From an uncultured Eubacteriales bacterium (GTDB taxonomy: Bacteria; Bacillota; Clostridia; Oscillospirales; Acutalibacteraceae): a DNA stretch of 64,000 nt. Positions 51,882 through 58,516 of this stretch are shown here, piece after piece. The stretch is from contig CAKSHH010000010.1 in assembly GCA_934456435.1 (NCBI GenBank), positions 1 to 64,000 of the forward strand, given 5' to 3'. A program made the position numbers and the translations under genes. The notes under the pieces are model-generated. The model did no database searches, was not told the origin of the DNA, and saw only the letters and a program-made list of their open reading frames with translations. The stretch's first letter is position 1. Each line of letters opens with the position of its first letter.

Positions 51882-51911
51882 TTGACTAAACCACAAGATA
51901 TGGTGTAAAAT
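51882..51911 (+). promoter_or_regulatory. Promoter of the divergent topoisomerase genes
   Basis: TTGACT (51882-51887), 18 nt, TAAAAT (51906-51911). Confidence 0.55.
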
Positions 51912-51990
51912 ATAACTTAATATGGTTTAATCAGCACTTACCTTTGCATTATTTTTGAAAACAGTACGGCGGAAAGGAATGGTCGTAAAT

Positions 51991-53973
51991 ATGGCAAAAA
52001 AGACAAGTTACGGAAATAACGACATCGTCGCGCTCAAAGGACCCGATCAGGTTCGTAAGCGTCCTGCGGTTATTTTCGGTTCGGACGGACTGGAGGGCTG
52101 CCAACACTCTGTCTTTGAAATTTTGTCAAACTCAATTGACGAGGCTCGTGAGGGCTTCGGAGATAAGATAATTATAACGCGCTTTCTCGACAAATCGGTT
52201 GAGATTCAGGACTTCGGACGCGGCATACCCGTTGACTACAACGAAAAGGAAAAGAACTACAACTGGTTCCTTGTTTTCTGCACGCTTTATGCAGGCGGAA
52301 AGTACAACACAAACAACGGCGGAAGCTACGAATACTCCCTTGGACTTAACGGACTCGGACTTTGTGCGACCCAGTTCGCTTCGGAGTATATGGAGGCGGA
52401 AATTCACCGCGACGGCTGGTGCTACAAGCTCAATTTCAAAAAGGGCAAGGCAGTCGGCGAAATGGAGAAAGAAAAATACACTAAGAGGGACACGGGCTCA
52501 CGCATAAAATGGCGCCCCGATCTCAAGGTGTTCACCGATATCGACATTCCGCTCGAATACTATCAGAGCACGATAAAGCGTCAGGCGATAGTCAACGCAG
52601 GCGTAAAATTTATTCTCAAAAACCAGCTTAACAAAACTCAGTTTGAAACGTTTGAATACTGCTACACGGACGGAATCACCGACTACGTCAAGGAGATTGC
52701 AGGCGAAAGCGCAATGACAGAGGTTCAGACGTGGAAAGCCGAAAGAATCGGACGCGACCGTGACGACCTCAATGATTACAAGGTGCTCATCAATTCCGCG
52801 CTTTGCTTCTCGAACAAGAATCAGCTCAAGGAGTATTACCACAATTCAAGCTGGCTTGAGCACGGCGGCGCACCCGAAAAGGCGGTCAGAAACGCCTTTA
52901 CCTATCAGATTGACGCCTACCTCAAGGCAAACGGAAAATATGTGAAGAGTGACCCGAAGATAAAGTTTGAGGATATCGAGGACTGTATGATTCTTGTCAT
53001 TTCCTCGTTCTCGACTCAGACATCTTATGAAAACCAGACGAAAAAGGCCATTACAAATAAATTCATTCAGGAAGCGATGACCGACTTCTTCAAGCATCAG
53101 CTTGAAATTTATTTCATTGAGAACAGGACAGAGGCTGAAAAAATAGCCAATCAGGTGCTTGTCAATATGAGAAGCCGTGTCAAGGCGGAGACAACGCGTC
53201 AGAGCCTGAAAAAAACGCTTTCAACATCGAACGACCTTGCAAACAGAGTTCAGAAATTTGTCGATTGCAGAACTAAGGACGCAAGCGAACGCGAGCTTTT
53301 CATTGTGGAGGGTGATTCTGCTCTCGGCGCCTGTAAGCAGGCGAGAAACTCGGAGTTTCAGGCGCTTATGCCGGTCAGAGGTAAGATACTTAACTGTCTT
53401 AAGGTTGAATACGACAGAATATTCAAAAGCGAGATAATAACAGACCTGATCAAGGTGCTCGGCTGCGGCGTTGAGGTTAAGAGCAAGGCTATGAAGGGGC
53501 TTGCACAGTTTAACCTTGATATGCTCCGATACAACAAGGTTATTATATGTACCGATGCCGATGTTGACGGCTTCCAGATTAGAACGCTTATCCTCACAAT
53601 GATTTACAGGCTTATGCCAACCCTTATCGAGGAGGGCAAGGTCTTTATCGCGGAAACTCCGCTTTACGAAATCAACACAAAGGATCAGGTTTGGTTCGCC
53701 TACACCGAAAAGGAAAAAACGCAGGCGCTTGAAGAAATCGGAAACCAAAAATACACGATTCAGCGCTCCAAGGGTCTCGGTGAAAACGAGGCGGATATGA
53801 TGTGGATGACAACAATGAATCCCAAGACGCGCCGCCTGGTCGAGATACTTCCGGAGGACGCCGAGAGAACGGCACAGATATTTGATATGCTGCTCGGCGA
53901 CAATCTTGCCGGACGTAAGGAGCACATAGCGGACAACGGACATCTTTATATTGATATGCTTGATTTGAGCTGA
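51991..53973 (+). CDS. Type IIA DNA topoisomerase, divergent GyrB/ParE-like subunit
   Basis: A 660-aa ATPase subunit. The GHKL motif keeps Glu and Asn (FEILSNSIDEA) and DFGRGIPV, but the usual SGGLHGVG loop reads SLGLNGLG. The TOPRIM domain has FIVEGDSALG and DADVDGFQIRTL, with Phe-Gln in place of the common Ala-His. The QRSKGLGE signature is present. It is a clear homologue of topoisomerase IV/gyrase but of the divergent clostridial lineage, probably a second enzyme besides canonical gyrase. The ATG at 51991 was chosen by family alignment; GGAAAGG is rather distant. Confidence 0.88.
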   Translation: MAKKTSYGNNDIVALKGPDQVRKRPAVIFGSDGLEGCQHSVFEILSNSIDEAREGFGDKIIITRFLDKSVEIQDFGRGIPVDYNEKEKNYNWFLVFCTLYAGGKYNTNNGGSYEYSLGLNGLGLCATQFASEYMEAEIHRDGWCYKLNFKKGKAVGEMEKEKYTKRDTGSRIKWRPDLKVFTDIDIPLEYYQSTIKRQAIVNAGVKFILKNQLNKTQFETFEYCYTDGITDYVKEIAGESAMTEVQTWKAERIGRDRDDLNDYKVLINSALCFSNKNQLKEYYHNSSWLEHGGAPEKAVRNAFTYQIDAYLKANGKYVKSDPKIKFEDIEDCMILVISSFSTQTSYENQTKKAITNKFIQEAMTDFFKHQLEIYFIENRTEAEKIANQVLVNMRSRVKAETTRQSLKKTLSTSNDLANRVQKFVDCRTKDASERELFIVEGDSALGACKQARNSEFQALMPVRGKILNCLKVEYDRIFKSEIITDLIKVLGCGVEVKSKAMKGLAQFNLDMLRYNKVIICTDADVDGFQIRTLILTMIYRLMPTLIEEGKVFIAETPLYEINTKDQVWFAYTEKEKTQALEEIGNQKYTIQRSKGLGENEADMMWMTTMNPKTRRLVEILPEDAERTAQIFDMLLGDNLAGRKEHIADNGHLYIDMLDLS

Positions 53974-53987
53974 GAGGGGTGATATGA

Positions 53988-56225
53988 ATGGCTAAGAAAA
54001 AGAAAACGGAAAAAGCCGCCGAAGAAATGGATCAGAACACCCATATTCTCGGCGCAGGCGATGTCTTACGTCAGAATATCACCGAAACGCTCGAAACGAA
54101 CTATATGCCCTATGCAATGAGTGTTATCCTTTCGCGTGCGATTCCCGAAATTGACGGATTCAAGCCGTCGCACAGAAAGCTTCTTTATACTATGTATAAG
54201 ATGGGACTTATCAACGGCGCAAGAACAAAGTCGGCAAACATTGTCGGACAGACGATGAAGCTCAATCCTCACGGCGACGCGGCGATTTATGACACGATGG
54301 TTCGTCTTTCACGCGGATATGAAGCTCTGCTTCTTCCGTTCGTTGACTCAAAGGGTAACTTCGGTAAGGCGTATTCAAGGGATATGCAGTGGGCGGCGCC
54401 GAGATATACGGAGGCTAAGCTTGCCCCTGTCTGCACGGAGCTCTTTGCCGAGATAGACAAGGACACGGTTGACTTCGTCGATAACTACGATAACACAATG
54501 AAAGAGCCGACGCTTTTGCCCGTGCGCTTTCCGAGCATACTTGCCAACCCGACAACCGGTATTGCCGTCGGTATGGCGAGTTCAATCTGCCCGTTCAATC
54601 TTCGTGAGCTTTGCGAGACGACGATCGCGCTGATTAAGGATCCCGATGCCGACATAACCGAGACGCTCAAGGCTCCCGACTTTGCCGGAGGCGGACTGCT
54701 GCTCTATGACCGTGAGGTGCTTGAAAATATTTACAGAACAGGCCGCGGCGGCTTCAGAATCAGAGCAAAGTACAACTACGACAAGGACGGCAGATGCATC
54801 GACATCACCGAAATTCCGCCGACCGCTACCGCCGAAGCGATAATTGACAAGGTTATTGAAAAATTCAAGTCGGGCGCACTGCGCGAAATCAGCGATATCC
54901 GCGATGAAACGGATAAGTCGGGCTTGAAGATTACGATAGATATCAAAAAAGGAACAGATCCCGACAAGCTGATGCAGAAGCTTTACAAGGTCACAACGCT
55001 TGAGGACACATTCTCGTGCAACTTCAACGTTCTGATTGCAGGCGCACCGAGAGTTATGGGCGTCGGCGAGATACTCAACGAGTGGATAGCCTTCAGAACC
55101 GAGTGCGTCAAACGCAGAGTTTATTTTGACCTGACCAAGGCAAAGGACAAGCTTCACCTGCTTGAGGGCTTGCAGAAAATTCTCCTTGATATCGACAAGG
55201 CTATTAAAATCATTCGCTCGACCGAGGAGGAGAGCGAGGTTGTTCCGAACTTGATGATCGGCTTCGGAATTGACGAAATTCAGGCGAATTACGTTGCGGA
55301 AATAAAGCTCCGTCACCTCAACCGTGAGTACATTCTCAAGAGGACGCAGGACATTGAGCAGCTTCGTGCCGACATCGAGAAGATGGAGGACATCCTTGCT
55401 CACAAGTCGAAGATAAAGAAAATTCTTGTAAACGAGCTGACCGATATAGCTTCAAAATACGGTCAGGACAGAAAGACACAGATCATATTCGCTTCGGAGG
55501 TTGCCGAGGAGGAAACAGAGGAGGAAATCCCGGATTTCCCGGTCAACCTTTTCTTCTCGAAAGAGGGCTATTTCAAAAAGATTACTCCGCAGGCACTCAG
55601 AATGAGCGGCGAGCAGAAGCTCAAAGAGGGCGACGAAATGCTGCTTGAAATTGAAGCGACGAACAACACGGATCTGTTGTTCTTCACGGATCAATGTCAG
55701 GTCTACAAGGCGAAAGCCGCCGACTTTGACCTCGGCAAGGCGAGCCAGCTCGGCGATTTTGTCGCCAACAAGCTCCAGATGGACAGCGGCGAAAATGCAA
55801 TCTATATGCTGCCGACGCTCGACTACAAGGGCTATGTAATGTTCTTCTTTGAAAACGGCAAGGCGGCAAAGGTTGACCTTGCATCGTATCAGACAAAGAC
55901 CAACAGAAAGAAGCTTATCAAGGCTTACAGCAACAAGTCTCCGATCGCCGCAATCAGGAAGATTGAAGAGGACTGCGATTTGGTTATCGAGTCCACGTCG
56001 GGCAAGCTTCTTCTGTTCAACACGGGCTCTGTTTCACCCAAGACAACCAAGGACACGCAGGGCGTTGCGGTTATGACGCAGAAGAAGGGCCACATTGTAA
56101 AGCTTGTCAGGGATTACAAGAAGGGTGAGTTCGCAAAGCCGTACAGATACAAAACGAAAAATCTTCCTGCCGCAGGTGCAACCCTCAGCGCCGAGGATGC
56201 AGGCGAACAGCTTTCGCTGATATAA
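53988..56225 (+). CDS. Type IIA DNA topoisomerase, divergent GyrA/ParC-like subunit
   Basis: A 745-aa DNA-cleavage subunit. The catalytic tyrosine is in QWAAPRYTEAKL, preceded by the winged-helix region GFKPSHRKLLYTMYKMG and PHGDAAIYDTMVRLS. A coiled-coil tower and a C-terminal beta-pinwheel-like region (residues ~510-720) follow. The canonical GyrA box QRRGGKG is not seen, so the enzyme is likelier to act as topoisomerase IV-type or a specialised relaxase than as a supercoiling gyrase. It starts 14 nt after the B subunit. Confidence 0.9.
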   Translation: MAKKKKTEKAAEEMDQNTHILGAGDVLRQNITETLETNYMPYAMSVILSRAIPEIDGFKPSHRKLLYTMYKMGLINGARTKSANIVGQTMKLNPHGDAAIYDTMVRLSRGYEALLLPFVDSKGNFGKAYSRDMQWAAPRYTEAKLAPVCTELFAEIDKDTVDFVDNYDNTMKEPTLLPVRFPSILANPTTGIAVGMASSICPFNLRELCETTIALIKDPDADITETLKAPDFAGGGLLLYDREVLENIYRTGRGGFRIRAKYNYDKDGRCIDITEIPPTATAEAIIDKVIEKFKSGALREISDIRDETDKSGLKITIDIKKGTDPDKLMQKLYKVTTLEDTFSCNFNVLIAGAPRVMGVGEILNEWIAFRTECVKRRVYFDLTKAKDKLHLLEGLQKILLDIDKAIKIIRSTEEESEVVPNLMIGFGIDEIQANYVAEIKLRHLNREYILKRTQDIEQLRADIEKMEDILAHKSKIKKILVNELTDIASKYGQDRKTQIIFASEVAEEETEEEIPDFPVNLFFSKEGYFKKITPQALRMSGEQKLKEGDEMLLEIEATNNTDLLFFTDQCQVYKAKAADFDLGKASQLGDFVANKLQMDSGENAIYMLPTLDYKGYVMFFFENGKAAKVDLASYQTKTNRKKLIKAYSNKSPIAAIRKIEEDCDLVIESTSGKLLLFNTGSVSPKTTKDTQGVAVMTQKKGHIVKLVRDYKKGEFAKPYRYKTKNLPAAGATLSAEDAGEQLSLI

Positions 56226-56227
56226 AA

Positions 56228-56290
56228 GGCAATGCCGAATAAAAATCTTGCTACGCAATTCGTACACCTCAATTTGTGCGATATTGCCTA
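56228..56290 (-). repeat. Hairpin repeat element, copy B (extended)
   Basis: On the minus strand AGGCAATATCGCACAAATTG, AGGTGTACGAATTGC and a 27-nt extension end in GGCATTGCC. The first ~33 nt match copy A at 12354-12387 with a few differences. The outer arms AGGCAAT/ATTGCCT are again complementary. Confidence 0.65.
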
Positions 56291-56410
56291 AAAAAATCGC
56301 CGTTCACCAATGAATGATGAACGGCGAACAGCGGAAAACGCAAACGCAGTTTATTCATAGTTTCCGCTGACGGGCGTTTGAACGCCCCGGCAGATGACTT
56401 TCAACTGCCT
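56291..56410 (-). ncRNA. Dense four-hairpin RNA on the minus strand, unknown class
   Basis: Four hairpins follow each other with almost no linkers. In transcript order they are GGCAG..CTGCC (56409-56389), GGGCGTT/AACGCCC (56387-56372), CAGCGGAAA/TTTCCGCTG (56369-56329, large loop) and CGCCGTTCA-type stem (56327-56297), followed by a T run that makes a terminator. A -10-like TATAGT (56420-56415) would start transcription at the first helix, but the -35 is weak. No protein is encoded. It could instead be a mobile-element end. Confidence 0.5.
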
Positions 56411-56486
56411 TAATACTATAATTACCGCATTTGCTTAAATAATTCACCGAAATTCTTTTCTTTGAAAAAAATTATGGTAATTGCTA

Positions 56487-56515
56487 TTGCATTTTGTGAA
56501 AGTGTGTGATAAAAT
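56487..56515 (+). promoter_or_regulatory. SigA promoter of secG
   Basis: TTGCAT (56487-56492), 17 nt, TAAAAT (56510-56515), about 32 nt before the ATG. Confidence 0.65.
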
Positions 56516-56547
56516 AAATCGGTAAAAATACTTATGGAGGTTAAATT

Positions 56548-56799
56548 ATGGATGCTTTGCAGTACGTATTCGGAGCTGTTCTCATAATCCTTGCAGTTTT
56601 CCTTATAATTGTTGTGCTTCTTCAGGAGAGCCGTTCGGCAGGTCTTTCGGGAGCTATTTCCGGCGGTGCCGACACATTCTTCGGCAAGAGTAAGGGCAGA
56701 ACAATGGAGCAGAAGCTTGTTAAGCTCACAAGAATTTCCGCAATCGTTTTCTTCGTTCTTACACTCGGTATAACGATCTACTTCATGTTTAAGTATTGA
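56548..56799 (+). CDS. secG: Preprotein translocase subunit SecG
   Basis: An 83-aa membrane protein of the SecYEG channel. Two transmembrane helices (VFGAVLIILAVFLIIVVLLQ and IVFFVLTLGITIYFMF) flank the conserved SRSAGLSGAISGGADTFFGK loop. GGAGG precedes the ATG. It has a terminator directly after it; no rnr or smpB gene follows as in some Firmicutes. Confidence 0.94.
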   Translation: MDALQYVFGAVLIILAVFLIIVVLLQESRSAGLSGAISGGADTFFGKSKGRTMEQKLVKLTRISAIVFFVLTLGITIYFMFKY

Positions 56800-56817
56800 T
56801 CACATCGGTAAAATCAG

Positions 56818-56853
56818 GCAGATAATTGCTTCTTGCAGTTATCTGCTTTTTTT
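56818..56853 (+). terminator. Intrinsic terminator after secG
   Basis: GCAGATAATTGC/GCAGTTATCTGC (one mismatch-tolerant stem) is followed by seven T residues. Confidence 0.88.
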
Positions 56854-56854
56854 A

Positions 56855-56883
56855 TTGAAATACACCGAACAATACTATATAAT
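56855..56883 (+). promoter_or_regulatory. SigA promoter of a possible small RNA
   Basis: TTGAAA (56855-56860), 17 nt, TATAAT (56878-56883), placed right after the secG terminator. Confidence 0.65.
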
Positions 56884-56888
56884 ATAAG

Positions 56889-56960
56889 CAGTTATGTATC
56901 TGTTGCGGCAGCGGTCGCATTAAAGCGCTTTTCCCTTTAATGCGGCTACTGCCTTTTTTT
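56889..56960 (+). ncRNA. Candidate ~70-nt small RNA
   Basis: A promoter with good spacing ends at 56883. A long stem (GGCAG-C-GGTCGCATTAAAG with CTTTAATGCGG-CTA-CTGCC) closes at 56953, followed by seven T residues. No start codon with a ribosome site lies in it. It could also be an attenuator in front of the sigma factor operon. Confidence 0.5.
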
Positions 56961-56982
56961 GTAAAATTTTTCAAAAAATTTA

Positions 56983-57010
56983 TGTCACATTTTCGGTTTC
57001 GGCTGACTAC
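56983..57010 (+). promoter_or_regulatory. Possible ECF-sigma-dependent promoter of the sigma operon
   Basis: TGTCAC (56983-56988) and CTGACTAC (57003-57010) with 14 nt between them resemble the TGTAAC/CGTCTA pattern of auto-regulated ECF sigma genes in Clostridia. They lie 33-60 nt before the sigma ATG. Confidence 0.35.
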
Positions 57011-57042
57011 TAAATGAAGGACAAAATAAAGGAGGGCTGCAC

Positions 57043-57573
57043 ATGGACGTTGACGAACGTTTGCTGACGAACAATACCGTCGGCGATTGCTATGAAAAGT
57101 ATTATCAGAGCATCTTCAAATACTGCCGTGTGCGGCTCGGTGAATTTTCACAGCACGCCGAGGACTGTGTACAGGATGCCTTCCTGGTTCTTCATAATAA
57201 GCTCACAAGCGGAGAAACGGTCGAACAGCCGAGAGCGTTTCTTTACAGGGCGGCTGATAATTTTGTCAAACGCACGATTGACGGCTGCCGAAAGCAGCAG
57301 GCGAGGACGGTCGATATCGAAGAGGCGGCTCAGAAAATTGCCGCACCTCCCGACAGCGTGCCCGATGATTTCGATTATGATGAATGTGCACGGCTCTTAA
57401 TCGAAAGGCTGACGGCGGAGGAAAGACTGCTTTACGAGCTGAAGTACATACAGCGAAAACCGCTGAAGGAAATTTCCGAGATTTTAAACATCACACCGAC
57501 TGCGGCGGCGAAACGAACTTCACGGCTGCGAAGTCGGATAAAAGATTTGATAAAAACCTACGGTATAACATGA
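57043..57573 (+). CDS. ECF-type RNA polymerase sigma factor
   Basis: A 176-aa sigma-70 family factor with regions 2 and 4 only. Region 2 has YYQSIFKYCRVRLGEFSQHA and EDCVQDAFLVLHNKL; region 4 has AEERLLYELKYIQRKPLKEI and SEILNITPTAAAKRTSRLRS. AAAGGAGGG precedes the ATG. It heads a four-gene cluster with a membrane anti-sigma candidate and two surface proteins, which implies control of surface genes in response to an outside signal. Confidence 0.92.
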   Translation: MDVDERLLTNNTVGDCYEKYYQSIFKYCRVRLGEFSQHAEDCVQDAFLVLHNKLTSGETVEQPRAFLYRAADNFVKRTIDGCRKQQARTVDIEEAAQKIAAPPDSVPDDFDYDECARLLIERLTAEERLLYELKYIQRKPLKEISEILNITPTAAAKRTSRLRSRIKDLIKTYGIT

Positions 57574-57589
57574 GATGAGGTGAGAGACC

Positions 57590-58513
57590 GTGAATGATCT
57601 TAGGGTAACGAAAGAAATACTGAACAGCATATATGATGACGCAGGCTTCAAGGCGGAGGTCGCAGAGCTCATCAATTCGCTGATTGACGAGGAGCTTCTG
57701 AAGGAAGAACCGAATTGCGATTTTATTGATGAATGTATCAATACGCTCGACGAGCTTGAAAACGAAAACTATGCCAAGGTCATTCCGTTTGTAAATAAGC
57801 ACGCAGGCAAAACGTTCAGACAGAAGCTTGTTTCCGTTGCGGCGGCATGCGCGATATTGGCGGCAATCAGCTTCGGTGCGGTGGCAGTCAGCCACACGAT
57901 AGAGCAAAGACGGGAAGCGAAAACAACCACGGCTCCGACAACTGAACAGAGAACAACCGCCGAGCGGACAACAACTGCGACGGTGACGACCACGGCGGCG
58001 CCGACAACTCAGGCGGCTGTGCCGTCGGAAATCAGGCTCGGCTTCGACGACGGCTTTAAGGACGAGTATTACATCGGCGAAAAGCTTGACACAGCCGGCA
58101 TAACGGTGGTGCTCGTCTACACGGACGGAAGCGAAAGAGCTGTTTCCCTTGCAGACTGCAAGATTAAGGCAGACGACGGCTTCGGAACGGAGGAGCGCTA
58201 CGAAACCGTGACGGTAGGATACGGCGGCCTCTCCGAAAGCTTCAGGGTCAGGGTGCTTCGCAAACAGGACACAAGGGTGCTTAATTCAGTTTATGCGTCG
58301 TTCCCGGAGGGCTTCGACTTCACGGCGGAGGACATAGACAACGTTGACCTGAGCGGTATGGAGGTCTATGCGGTTTACAGCGACAAGTCAGAGGAGAGGC
58401 TTTCTCCGCAGGATTACAGCGTTGAAAAAGAGAAGCTCAATAAAAAAACGGTGTTTTACACGATCACATATAACGGCTGCAAGGCAAGCTTCGGCATCAA
58501 AGAAAGGCGGTAG
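57590..58513 (+). CDS. Membrane anti-sigma candidate with Ig-like ectodomains
   Basis: A 307-aa single-pass protein. Residues 1-80 are cytosolic and helical (VAELINSLIDEELLKEE) and may hold the sigma factor. A transmembrane helix is at ~82-103 (AAACAILAAISFGAVAVS). A Thr-rich linker follows (TTTAPTTEQRTTAERTTTAT), then two bacterial Ig-like (Big_3-type) domains, ~150-230 and ~235-305 (GLSESFRVRVL, NGCKASFGI). The start is GTG at 57590, 17 nt after sigma. No zinc anti-sigma motif is visible, so the anti-sigma role is from position and topology. Confidence 0.8.
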   Translation: MNDLRVTKEILNSIYDDAGFKAEVAELINSLIDEELLKEEPNCDFIDECINTLDELENENYAKVIPFVNKHAGKTFRQKLVSVAAACAILAAISFGAVAVSHTIEQRREAKTTTAPTTEQRTTAERTTTATVTTTAAPTTQAAVPSEIRLGFDDGFKDEYYIGEKLDTAGITVVLVYTDGSERAVSLADCKIKADDGFGTEERYETVTVGYGGLSESFRVRVLRKQDTRVLNSVYASFPEGFDFTAEDIDNVDLSGMEVYAVYSDKSEERLSPQDYSVEKEKLNKKTVFYTITYNGCKASFGIKERR

Positions 58514-58516
58514 AAT

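Noticed and set aside
54582..55403. Open minus-strand frame of about 270 codons within the topoisomerase A subunit
   Set aside because: Mirror of a strongly coding region. No ribosome site or domain.
56291..56410. Known RNA classes such as 6S, SRP RNA or tmRNA
   Set aside because: The conserved sequences of these RNAs (such as the SRP GGAAGCAGC loop region or the tmRNA ends) are not present.
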